In this document: positions 12,099-22,627 of the stretch, piece by piece
Layout of the letters: every line of letters starts with the position of its first letter
Position numbering within the stretch: position 1 is the stretch's first letter
Source: Paramarasmius palmivorus
Lineage: Eukaryota; Basidiomycota; Agaricomycetes; Agaricales; Marasmiaceae
DNA length: 64,000 bases
Reading direction: 5' to 3'
Assembly (NCBI GenBank): GCA_037176845.1
Contig: JAYKXP010000053.1
Location: 186,001 to 250,000, forward strand
Translations under genes and position numbers: made by a program
The notes under the pieces: model-generated
The model's database searches: none
The model's input: only the letters and a program-made list of their open reading frames with translations
What the model was told of the DNA's origin: nothing

Positions 12099-14329
12099 GT
12101 GCTGCACGGGAATTGATGGTGGTAGCGTAGTATAGGTCGGGAAGCCTGAGGGTTCTAGTTTATATGGTCTCTGAAGTGTTGTGACAATTTTGACTGGTTA
12201 TGACAGGGATTTGGAAAACAGATTGAATTCAGTGAGGGGCCTAGACTGCTTCTACAAATATTAAGTTGAGCTTGCAGTCCAGTCGCAGTATATCCTTCAC
12301 GGTCGTGTGCAAAATGCAACAACTTGAAGTGCAAGTCGACTCGGCGGCTCTTGGCTCCGTTCAAAGTCGGACGTTCTTCCGAATGCCGTATCTGGTGCGG
12401 AACCTACGGAAATGGCGGCCTGTTTAGTCAGCTTCAGGTCAACACTCGCCAGCACCCACCTCACATCGAACGTTCAACTCCGTTCAACTGTACTACAAAA
12501 ACATCCCTCTTCTGTCTGCTGATTCTGCATAAGTTATAACCTATCTCATCGTGCTAGCATGGTGCACCCGGTCGGCTAAAAGGTGAGTTAAGCTCCCGCT
12601 CAATTCCATGGGGTTCCTGGCTTTTGCGTTTTAAAGACACCATCAGCTTTGTCTACTACGTTCATCTTCAGACTGCAGCTTACCCATTGTGTTGACACAT
12701 CGAGTAGTCAAGATTTACTGATGTAGAGAACTTCCTCAGATCACATCGAGCACCACGTTCTCCAAGAGACTTTCGTACACTTGGCCCAACGCGTGTCTGC
12801 ACATGTAACACCTGATGTCTCCTACTTTCTCGTCTTTGAAACTGGGGGGAAACATGCACCAATATATCTGCCCAATCCATAGGCCATTCATATCGAAAAT
12901 ACATCGAAAGGGAAAAGCGCAGATGTTTCGAAGAGGCTGCATTCGGAGTGATAGTGTTGTATACGAAAGCTCGTGCGCGTTCCTCCTTTTCCATTATCAA
13001 TGAGACACTTATCCAGTGGTCAACTAGTGTTCGCCCCCTACACGCCCTTACGACGAATTTCGACATGCATCATGATTCATCCGCGAACGCAGCGACAAGA
13101 CCATTCAATTGCTCAGATGGCGGAGAGTGTTGGAAGTCCGCAGAGCAGAGGGCTTTAATCGGGACGAAGACGAGATAACTTGCTTTGTATCGTGAGCCTC
13201 ATGTAATTGTCTATTTCGAAATGGTCTGACATTGTCCACAGCCACAATGATATGGAGCACAGTTTCGGAGTAAGAGTTCCCAGAGTTAACAACATCCAGC
13301 TGGCTGTGCTTTTCCATCTCCGTGCAGTCTCCGCGGATAAGCAGCTGTATATCGTTATTGGACGACACCATCGAAACCAAGCTGGCGATACTAGCGAGCG
13401 AATGCTTCCAAACCTGGCATGGCGTTCTTTTGTTCTCTATAGCGATTGCCGTCTAAGTCTTCCGCAGGACTTTAAGACGTCGGCAACAGTTTCGTAACAT
13501 AATTGGTTCTCTTATCTACCTGACAGGGCTGTTTGTGAATGACATGGTGATCACTTTTTGGATTGGTTTCGCTTCCGACCGAAGTTTTCATATATCCGAG
13601 AGCCTCAAAAGCACCTACTCAGGATGTCGGTTGTGTTGGAATGAGAATTCATCATGTTTCTTTTCCCTGTACGAACACAAAGCTAATCGCTTGTACCAGA
13701 GGCACAGACGCGTCCCCAGATTTTTGCGTTCGGCACCGACTATGTGATCAGATGTTGGTGACCTTATACAGCGGATTCTATCATGATGGATGCTCTCCAA
13801 ATCACCGGTAACGCGTCCATCGGCGTTCTATGCATCCTGAAGGGGTTTGCCACAAAGTCAAGGCCGCCTTCAAAAGTTCGAATACCCTGTATTGTCAGGA
13901 CCCTTCAGTCGTCTCAAAATTTCCGCGGGCTCATCGGCTAGCAACGGAAATTCGATGGCAATCCTATGGATCGCTTAATAAATATTTAATCTCTGAAAAT
14001 TACATTGATCTTTCCGAGCCTCGAGGCAGCGACGGAGTGTCAGTCCGTTCTCGTTAGTTACTGGTAATCCAGTTTCCTTCGGCAGATCCACTCGGGGATG
14101 TCTCTGACCAAAGAGATTTAATATTTCAATCCGATATGGAAAGTCGAAGCCGGGATTGCCTGGCCACCTGAAGGTTCATCATCTCATCAAATCCTCCTCG
14201 CCACAGCCTCGGAAAATATGCTGTCATAACTTCCAAAGGGGACGTGGAAGCGCTGCATCCAACAGCATATTTCTCCAGTTTTCATTTATACTCTGACTAG
14301 AAGCGAAAGTGTCACAAAGAACCACTCCC
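12099..14329. other. No supported gene; left part of older duplication
   Basis: No coherent exon chain was found. From about 13,160 patches resemble 17,640 onward: CTTGCTTTGTATCGTG at about 13,178 matches CTTGCTTTGCATCGTG, and CTATAGCGATTGCCGT at about 13,437 matches CTATAGTGACTGCCGT. These mark the faded left end of the C/D duplication. The open frame at 12,680-13,066 on the minus strand has no recognisable features. Confidence 0.4.
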
Positions 14330-15297
14330 ATGTCTTCCTCCCACCATCTTCATCCCGAATATTTACGCTCTACGATGCATACTCAGGCAGAACAGGATAT
14401 GTCTGATCTGCCATCAACGGCCGCGACGCCGGCGAGCATGGATCAGCCTTACAGATCTGGCGGCAGCAACGGTGAGCGAGCACTGTCCGTAAATATTTCG
14501 ATTAGCTAACTAGAAGGGCAATCTAGACTGCCATTGTTGCAAAGGAGGTTACTTGGGAGCATGTGGGAGGCGGGACTGCCCGCTAATCTTGAGCTGTGGG
14601 AACACGGTGGCTCCGTTGCAGTACAAGTGCGTGGCTGGCCTTTTTTTTGCGCCTTAAAACATTAACATTCAATTTCAGCCCGTATTTGAGTGGCTATGTT
14701 CATGCTGACAATCGACACTCAAACCTGAACCAGCAGTCCGAGTCCGAGTCAGGCTCTCACATTTACGCCCAACTTGAACACATTATTGAACCCATTACAC
14801 CTAATGCTGGCAATGGTCATCAACCAGGCCCGGGCTTCGCACCTTCCTATGCGCCCATACCTACCAGTTCTAATTATTCACCGTCTACTAGCGAGAGCCA
14901 CTACCCATATCCAAGTGTCGACAACCATTTAAACGCCAATTCTCCTAGTACTCAAACGACACCAGATTTTCGCTTGACCGTCGGTGGCTCGCGTGCAGCC
15001 GCCAGGGTTTCGAAGTCACACCGAAAGAAGGAAGCTAAGTACTTCTGTGATATCCCGGGGTGTAACTCAGACGGTTTCACGGAAAAACATAACCTAAATA
15101 GTTGCGTTTTCACCTACCTTGTTGCTTTCCTACTCAGTGGTTTTGACCTAGATCATATGAATGCGCACTACGGGAGGAAGGACAATGTTTGTCCAGAATG
15201 CAAGAAAAGCTTTGTGACCAAGTCAGACCTCAATCGGCACAAGAAGAGGATCACAGCGTGTTCGAAGAGCGGGGCAGAATGTAGCAAATCACGCTGA
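14330..15297 (+). CDS. Small zinc-finger protein, paralogue C
   Basis: Four exons join without a frame break: 14330-14471, 14527-14626, 14679-15100 and 15152-15297, giving 269 residues from the ATG at 14330. Exon 2 carries the cysteine cluster C-x2-C-x7-C-x4-C (CHCC...CGRRDC). The middle is rich in Ser, Asn and Pro. The conserved basic motif GGSRAAARVSKSHRKK precedes finger 1 (YFCDIPGCNSDGF), which is split by the intron 15101-15151, and finger 2 (CPECKKSF...H...C). That intron is 51 bp and free of stop codons in frame, so retaining it would insert 17 residues inside finger 1. Likely a nuclear regulator. It is the most complete model of the family and the best reference for it. Confidence 0.82.
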
Positions 15298-15343
15298 GTA
15301 GAATAAACCTTGTTGTGCATTATTTGTGTACTTGCACTTGTAT

Positions 15344-15443
15344 TAGAGTGTATTTGTAGACGTATAGACAACGTTTGGACGGATTTTGACAGGGCCAAAT
15401 CGCTTGTCCAAACGCTTGTATGGACGACTCCAAATACACTCTA
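15344..15443. mobile_element. 100 bp foldback element (MITE-like)
   Basis: The left end TAGAGTGTATTTG is perfectly repeated in inverse at the right end (CAAATACACTCTA). Further in, CGTTTGGAC is also inversely repeated, so the element can fold over most of its length. The outer TA pairs fit a TA target site, as in Tc1/mariner-type miniature elements, but no empty site is available. It lies 46 bp after the stop of gene C and has no counterpart behind gene D. Confidence 0.65.
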
Positions 15444-15540
15444 TTATCGAATCGAGTAAATCGCTCTAGAGTCTGCAACGAAGTGTGTCGGCAAAACGCA
15501 TGTTATCCGGGAAATATGGATACATACAATCGGTTATGCC

Positions 15541-16660
15541 ATTAACACGTCGCGTAGTCGCCAAACTGTCTACCGCCATGTCCTCACCCGCGGCTTTGGC
15601 CCTCCGTACCATCAACTTCTGCTCTCTTTTTCGTTTCTTGAGATCCCACCTCACCTATTGCGGTATCGAAGGCTGTGGTCATATCGAGCGAGGTTGTTCG
15701 TCAAGAAAAACCACGTGAAGAATCTTCACATTGCATGCCTGTTTGCCATTTGGAATAGTAAATAACCATAGAGCAAGGAAAGCCAGATATTCACTCACAA
15801 ATCCTCGTCCATATCATTGCCAAGAATCTCATTCGAATCGTAGAACGTTTCGTTACCTGATTCAGCGATAGTTCATAAGACCTACTGGTGACTATCTGCA
15901 TTCGAGCTGGACAGTGTGAACCTCCTTGGTAAACCCATCGCAGACCTTAAAACAATCGAAGATGAGAATCGACGAAAATCGCAATATCTAACCTTATTAC
16001 GCTTTAAGCGTTTAGACTGTTTATCAAACTACTTTTTCCAGCATTGGGACATCCACGGGGTCTATTGTTATACTGCCGGTGACTAGTTTGTATACCTTGT
16101 CGAAGACGTGATATTGGACCGCTGATGTTGAGCAGAAGGCGAAAGGAGCGGTAATGAGCAATAATGTAGGCGCAGAATGTCGGGGGCATTTCGACCACGC
16201 TTGTGCATTGACCTCTGGGATGCGGTCTAGGACGATAAAAAAACCTCTTATAGGAATAGAGGTTAATAGAGGTGCGCAATTGACTCACCAATCTTATCGA
16301 GAACAAATTTTTCCCTTCCACTTTCGCTTCTCGGAACACCCTCTTCTACTAGTCGACTTCTGCAGCCTTTGGGGTCTCGTCCATCGAAGACAAGCATAAT
16401 GATGCCGCTTTCGTCGATAACTTTGTGAAGTGCCTTGAGATAAGACTCGTGTAACTGCTCTCTGGTCTTTCCAGGAATCAAGGGCTTGCTGAGAATAAAG
16501 CATCTTTATCCGCTGGACGGTGGTAAGAAGATGCGGCTTTTACTTCAGAGGCAAGTCGCTTGGCAGGTCGTTCACGAAGAGAGTCGGTTCTGATGCCATG
16601 TAAGGGTCTCCATCTTTCGAAAACTTGTGATTGGAGCTGCACAAAAATCAGTCAATGTAT
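15541..16660 (-). pseudogene. Decayed NUG1 copy
   Basis: Remnant of the GTPase gene at 20,212-22,410. Recognisable pieces in order are the KTREQL region, a damaged DARDPEGC segment (DGRDPKGC), the P-loop (GCPNAGKSSLINSL) followed almost at once by a TAA, and the basic C-terminal tail (DLKKRKREQKLM). About 700 bp is deleted relative to the parent, removing the G3 motif and most of the C-terminal half. The N-terminal exons (parent MGRTSTSSSGQEK and the following two) are absent. It is convergent with gene C, as the parent is with gene D. No function is expected. Confidence 0.85.
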
Positions 16661-19188
16661 TTTGAGTAAAGTAATGAATGAGTCACCGCAGTCTTGAGAG
16701 AAACACAGGTAGCTCTTGACTCTTGCTGTCTGTTCAACATTCTCGTTCAACGTTAAGACACGGCTCTCGGGCCGGGCTTCGCAGAAACGTTTAGTCAGCG
16801 ATGTCGTGACTCTCCACCATCGTCGTTCACCACCATCTTCGGGTTTCTTACACTCCAGCGTTCTTTCACCCTTCTGTCACAGTGCTGACTCGGCCACGTC
16901 CATTTTCCAACACTACAATCGGGTGTACAGTCTAAGTAAGTTGGACCTAGAGATTTTGAGATTTTCTCTTACAAAAATATCAGATATTACCTGAGGGGCG
17001 CGCTCAACATCTTGATCAAGGTTATGGCCATCTCCTCACGATCATAGTCATCGGCTCCGGCTATGCATCACCCATATTTCACTCTCGCTGTCGAGGTCCT
17101 GCCAGTGGGTCAGTTGATGTTAATCAATATTTTTGGGTGCTAATGTTGTGTATCAAGACACATTCGAGTCATCACCTATGCGGTTACAGCTTCTCCCTGA
17201 ATTGCATTTTACCTGCTGTGGCAAAATGGCCTTCACACATCGGACATCCAAGCAAGCTGCGTCCCAGCTAGGTGGTCGGTCGATTTAATGAGACCCTTGC
17301 GCGCCTGGGTTACCTATCACATTAAGATCCTGCTACTGAACAGGTAGACGACATCGACAAAGTATCTTTCGTTCAAGCCCAGAGCTGTTTCGAAAATTCA
17401 ATTACATACGCCTTTCTCGACCTTGGACGTCCTTGAGACCGGGATCGTCGAGGATATAAACGCGAGGGAGTTTCGTGTGTACCACTGGCGTACCACCTTC
17501 CATTGGAAAGGGCGACGAATACAAATTTATCATAGTAAGACCATTCAGCTGATTCAATCTATAACGTGCTGGACCCTGTTGGACCCTGTCGGACCTGATG
17601 GAGATTCCCGGTCACGAAGTGGAGAGCTTTGATTGACCTCAGTTAAGCTTGCTTTGCATCGTGGGGTCCATAGAAATGTATATTTCAAATTATCACAAGG
17701 CCGTGGCTCGCATCAAGCTCGAAGCTCACCGGAGGCATTTACAGCCTTTGTGTTCGTTCCAATCCCCGATCTCTGCCCGCATGTCGTGAGTGAGCTCGGT
17801 TCGCTATTCATTAGCCCAGAATTTCCGGACGGACTTACCACACGAAATTTTTTTTGAGGGTCGACTATTCTCCATCCAGATAAGGCACGAGTGTCAACGG
17901 AAGCGGCCACTTGCGAAGACATCCTCCCAACATTCATCAGTCCCTTTTTGTTCTATAGTGACTGCCGTGGCCCTTCAAGCGAATCTCAAGTCTTCCAGAA
18001 TTCTTGCTATCGAAAATAGTATCATGAACTGTAGACCTGTATAGGCATGCTTATCCTTTCGACATCGTTTGCGACCGGAAGTCATAGTGATAATATTATA
18101 GGGTTTCTTCTACGTGGAAATGACACTGTATGTCGCATCGTCGTCGGGATTTACCCTTCCAAACACGCTACATGGAATCGAATAATAGATACCCCAAACT
18201 TCTCCGCCGGTGATGTATCTCGTGTTCGCTGTCTGAACCTGAAAAGCGTTGATTCACTTCCAAGGCCTCTTGGCCCGATATGTGGATCGCGTAGTAAGCC
18301 TCTGACATCGGCTACGTTCAGTTGGAAGATGTCTCGGCCAGCGCGCGGAAGATTGCGGTGGAAGATTGCTACATGTCACGGTATTCCGCAAATGGCGGCT
18401 GGAAGGTGATTTCCATGACAGTATCATTATGACAGTCAGTGCTATTCAAGGTTATGTACGTCTTCGATCAAAGAACGCGTATGTCCCCCCCCAATACCCC
18501 AATATCATGCACGCTTCTAGATGCTAATTGCCCCGCTCCCGGGTTGAATTTCATTGATTTTGACCCAGAGTCAAATATACCGATTATGCTCGGACTTGAT
18601 TTCCGGGGAGATTGGACTCGAAAGAACATACTATCTCGACTCTGCTGTTCCACAGACTTCACGAACGTTTTTAGTTGTACCAACGGGGTATTCGGTCAGC
18701 AACGGTTCCTCTGAGGCGCCCGCCTAAATGATTATTGGAGTCGACAAAACACGACATGTATTTGGGCAAGTGGTACCAATACATAATTGGCACAGTAACA
18801 TCCAAAGCATGGGATCTCTAATAATTCCCCCATTGAGTCAACCAATGTGTACCTTGCTTTCCCCGAGCCAGTTTGTCCGAGGGAAGCTGGAAGAAGCTTA
18901 ACAGCCGCAGCTTGTAACAGCAACGGAAACGCGACCAAAGGAAGCCGTCTCGATACTCATTTATCTTACCCTGAATCAATCTCGTCGATGCTATTTGCGT
19001 GCTGTCATACAACGCGGAGGGAAATGGCCATCGTAAGCGTGAGATGCCGATTTGGGTCCTACAGCAATTCTCAGTTTCCATTTATACTGAGGCGTCGGAG
19101 TCCAACTCATCCAATCACTTTTTACGATGTTCGTTCCCTGTTCTCTTCATCCCGTGTGAGTCCCGCTCATTCATTCTACAACTTTTAG
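16661..19188. other. No supported gene between duplication copies
   Basis: About 1 kb (16,661-17,640) of unrelated sequence separates the two copies of the older duplication. From 17,640 on, patches match 13.2-13.5 kb. Many short frames exist but none forms a gene. An ATG at 19,127 (MFVPCSLHP) is the best candidate start for gene D, matching SSSHHLHP of gene C, but joining it would need an intron of only 33 bp. Confidence 0.4.
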
Positions 19189-22150
19189 GCAACGAGCAGA
19201 ACAAAACGCCCCGGGCCTCCCTTCAACAACCGTGTCAAGCGTAGATCAATCTAGTGGTACTGAAATTGGTAAGCGAGATACTATATTTCCACAGCCACCT
19301 ACTCACTGGGATGGAATAGACCACTTTCATACGACAATCGCTCTGGAACTTTGTGGGACCCGGCGAGACTATTCACCTTTAGGTAGTGGCGGAACCGTGG
19401 CACAGTTTCAGTCGAGGTTCGCAGCCAGCCTTTCTTTTACACTTTAGACCTTGATATTTAAGCCACTATTTCCAGCCCGAATTTAAGCAGCTATGATTTT
19501 CGCGACACCCATCTCTTGTACCCGAACCAGCAACTGAACCTAGCACACGACCATGCGGAGGCCAGTACATCCAACGACAATATTCCTCAAATAGGCTTCA
19601 TGCCCTTCCAGGATATATCTATGCATACAAGCACTTATTCATCATCCACCGGTGGCCACTACCCGTATGGTGGTGTCGAAACTCATCCAACCACCAGTTC
19701 CTTCAGTGCCCCACCCACGTCAGACTTTCGCCTGAACGTAGGTGGCTCGCGTGCAGCTGCCCGGGCTTCGATGTCGCTCCGAAAGAAGAAGGCCGAGTAC
19801 TGGTGTACGGTCGAGGGCTGTAAATCGGAGGGATTTACCGAAAAACACAACTGGCATAGTTGAGTGACCCTCTACCCCATTTCCTTCCTACTCAGTAGGT
19901 TTGACCTAGACCATATGAAATCCCACTATGGGATCAAGGATAATGTATGTCCGAAGTGTGAGAAAGGATTTGTTACCAAGTCAGATCTCACTCGACACAT
20001 GAAGAAGACCGCCGCGTGTTCGGAAACCAAGGGAGAGAGCAGCGAGTCGCATTGAGTAGGATGTACCTATCACCTTGTTGTTGTCATCTATGTACTTGTT
20101 TTCGTCTTGCTTTGTTGGTATAGCTAGAATGTACATTTTGTGAATGAATAAATCCCCGCTCTGCAGTGAAAACCAGCGTTGCCTATCAAGAACACGAACA
20201 CATACAGTCCTTTACGCCATGAACGTAGTCGCCAACCCCCCCGAATCATCCACTTCCATCCCTTCTCCAGCAGCTTTCGACCTCTGTGCCATTAATTTCC
20301 GCTCTCTTTTCCGTTCCTTCTTCAGATTCCTCCTATTCAACGGATTACTGCGGCCCATATTCCTGAGGACATGCTCGTCCGGCAATTCATCGTACGAGGG
20401 TACTTCCTTGTTCTTGCGTTGCCGCTTGGGTTGTCGCTGGAACGGGATGTCCGGCTGTTCTGGTATCGAGGGCTGTGGGGATGTTGAACGAGGTCGCTTG
20501 CCAAGGGATATTCTACGTGAAGGGTCTTCGCCCTGCATGCCTCTTTGGAATGGTAAGCAAGCAATAGAATGAAAAGCCAGGTGAAAATTACTCACGAATC
20601 CTCGTCCATATCATCCCCAAGAGTTTCATTCGCATCGAAGAACATTTCATTATCGGATTCGTCAGCAGTTGCATCCATCTCTACATCGCCGGAGCCGCCA
20701 CCAAACGCACCTGCGTCGGCGGCACCGAAGAGGCCTTCCAGTTCGAAGGGCTTGGAGAACTGGGTGACGATTTGAGCTTGCCCGACGTTCTCTGCACCAG
20801 GTGCGATCATCACTTCGGAATCCTGGGTTTGGACTTGGAAGGGATTAACCTATAAGTTGGTAGTATAAGGTCGAGGATAGAACTTACCGGTAGAGGGCAT
20901 CAAAGATGGATGAATAGCAGGTGGCTCGGAGCAATAGGGTATCTTTTGGTGATTCCAGTCTGTGATCACTTGCCTGGCAGCGGATGTAACGTCGGGAGTT
21001 CCACCCTATGAATAGGCTTGGTGAGAAAATGGCCTTGTATGAGTAAATCACTTTACTCACCTTGAGTAACCGGCCGCTGGTCAGTGCGAGCATTGTTAAA
21101 AATTCTAGCGTTGCTGAAAAGTCTGGCAGGTTATAAATCTTTTGTATAGTCTCTTTTGCCGTTCGAGTTAAGATCTCTTCAACTGTTGTGGGACTTATAT
21201 GAATACGTGTTGGGAAATTAGGGTACAAAGACCACTTACCGACGGCAATGGGGTCATCAACGTCTTCCACTCTGACAACATTCCGTAGGAGGACGCTACC
21301 CTTCTTTTGACCTTTCACTTCTTCGTCGTCATCGTCAAAGACGACCCCGGGTGAATCTATGATGCGCATTCCGCGCTCGAGCTGAATCGATTGTACTTCC
21401 TTGGTAAAACCTGCTTGTGCAGCTACAGCGCAGACCTTGTAACAATCGAAGATGAGACACAGACAGAAATAGATGGGGCAGTGTCTAACCTTAGTACGCT
21501 TCAAGCTGTTTATCAAACTACTTTTTCCGACATTAGGATATCCTACAACACCTATGGTTACACTGCCGGTCTTTGGTTTGTATGCCTTGAGTAGCTTTAT
21601 GAGAGCAGGTGCAGTGGAAGATGTGATGTTTGACCGTTGATGTTGAGATGCTGAGGGTGAAAGGAACGGTAGTGTAGGCGTGGAATGTCGGAGGTATTTT
21701 AACCATGCTTGTGCATTGGCTTTTGGGATTAGGTCTATGACGATTCAACATCCTTTTTTCCGGACAGAGGTGCGGGAATGCACTCACCAACTTTATTGAG
21801 AACAAATACCAATTTCTTGCCCTCGCTTTCCCTTCTCCGAACTTCCTCTTCCACTAGACGGCTTCTGCAGCCTTCTGGGTCTCGTGCATCTAGGACGAGC
21901 ATAATGATGTCGCTTTCGTCGATAACTTTGTGAAGTGCCTTGAGATAGTACTTGCGTAACTGCTCTCTGGTCTTCCCAGAAGTCGAGGGTCCTGCTGAGG
22001 ATGAGGGGTCTTCATCCTCTGGGCGGTAGCGAGAAGATGCGGCTTCTGCTTCAGAGGCAAGTCGTGCTAACGATGAGAGAGTTGGCTCTGATGCCATGTA
22101 AGCGTCTCCATCCTTGGAGACTTGTGGTTTGGGAGTCTGCACAAAAATCG
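17640..22150. repeat. Older tandem duplication, copy 2
   Basis: Counterpart of 13,160-16,660, containing intact gene D and most of the intact NUG1 gene. Clear homology runs from about 19,000 (CTGTCATACAAC upstream of gene D) to about 22,150 (AGTCTGCACAAAAATC, within NUG1). The breakpoint therefore falls inside NUG1, which explains why the pseudogene never had its first exons. Confidence 0.8.
19189..20055 (+). CDS. Small zinc-finger protein, paralogue D
   Basis: Exons 19189-19268, 19320-19416, 19476-19858 and 19910-20055 join in one frame, about 235 residues. The first exon is unresolved. The C-terminal half is intact: GGSRAAARASMSLRKK, finger 1 (YWCTVEGCKSEGF, split by intron 19859-19909) and finger 2 (CPKCEKGF...H...C). 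The N-terminal cysteine cluster, conserved in A, B and C, is gone. Exon 2 aligns as DHFHTTIALELCGTRRDY, keeping only one of four cysteines. If the cluster binds a metal or partner in the other paralogues, D has lost that and may have diverged in role. It ends 156 bp from the end of convergent NUG1. Confidence 0.75.
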
Positions 22151-22410
22151 ATTAAATATTGCAACACGAGGCAATCCACGATAACATACTGCATGTGCCC
22201 GCTGCTTAACCTCATTCCTAGCTTTGAGATCTGGTAATTTAGGAATTCCAGGATCTTTCTTGAGTTCTGTGCTACGGTTAGCAAGAGTCTAGACAGATTT
22301 CTGGATGCTCACTGGACTTGACTGGTACCGTAGCACGTTTTGGTTCTATGGGTGTGAATTAGTCGGGTTTACTTCTCTTGGCCACTGGACGACGTACTCG
22401 TTCTCCCCAT
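20212..22410 (-). CDS. Nuclear GTP-binding protein Nug1/GNL3 family
   Basis: Circularly permuted GTPase needed for export and maturation of the 60S ribosomal subunit in the nucleolus and nucleus. The N-terminal exons encode MGRTSTSSSGQEK and a family-typical stretch KDPGIPKLPDLKAR. The motifs then come in permuted order: DARDPEGCRSR, G4 NKVD (its aspartate codon split by an intron near 21,790), the P-loop GYPNVGKSSLINS (about 21,530) and the G3 DSPG (about 21,360). A C-terminal domain and a Lys/Arg-rich tail (KKERKRERKLM) follow, fitting nucleolar targeting. Several short introns interrupt the gene. It is divergent with RPN3 (217 bp between starts) and convergent with zinc-finger gene D. A damaged copy lies at 15.5-16.7 kb. 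Confidence 0.92.
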
Positions 22411-22627
22411 GGTCATCGTGAAAGACAGAATCGGCGCCGGCAAGGGCTTTTATAGTCGGCTCTGGAACAATAGGGGGACGCTTATTATGCCCAAAGAAAT
22501 AAAGCTCTGGCCCAGAGAAAGAAAAAATCTAGGTTGCACGAGTATGGCAATTAGCTCTCACGGTCGCTTCTGCACGCGTCGGACGCGTCATCCGATTGAG
22601 CCAGAATCCATCTCAACGCTTACCACC
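22411..22627. promoter_or_regulatory. Shared NUG1/RPN3 promoter region
   Basis: The two start codons are 217 bp apart and point away from each other, so this stretch must hold both promoters and 5' leaders. It contains GC-rich repeats of ACGCGTC (near 22,575). No TATA box was evident. Confidence 0.5.

Larger units (their letters stand above)
13160..16660. repeat. Older tandem duplication, copy 1
   Basis: Holds zinc-finger gene C and a NUG1 pseudogene in convergent order, matching gene D and NUG1 at 19.0-22.15 kb. Matches are clear from about 14,220 (CTGTCATAACTT upstream of gene C) to about 16,660 (GATGCCATGTAAGGGTCTCC in the pseudogene) and patchy to the left. This copy is shorter, partly because about 700 bp of the NUG1 gene is missing. 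Confidence 0.8.

Noticed and set aside
12680..13066. 128-codon minus-strand frame
   Set aside because: No recognisable motif, no homologous frame in the duplicate region, and overlapping frames of similar length exist on both strands.
19127..19155. First exon of zinc-finger gene D at the ATG 19,127
   Set aside because: Frame and similarity to gene C fit, but it needs a 33 bp intron, below the size seen elsewhere in this window.
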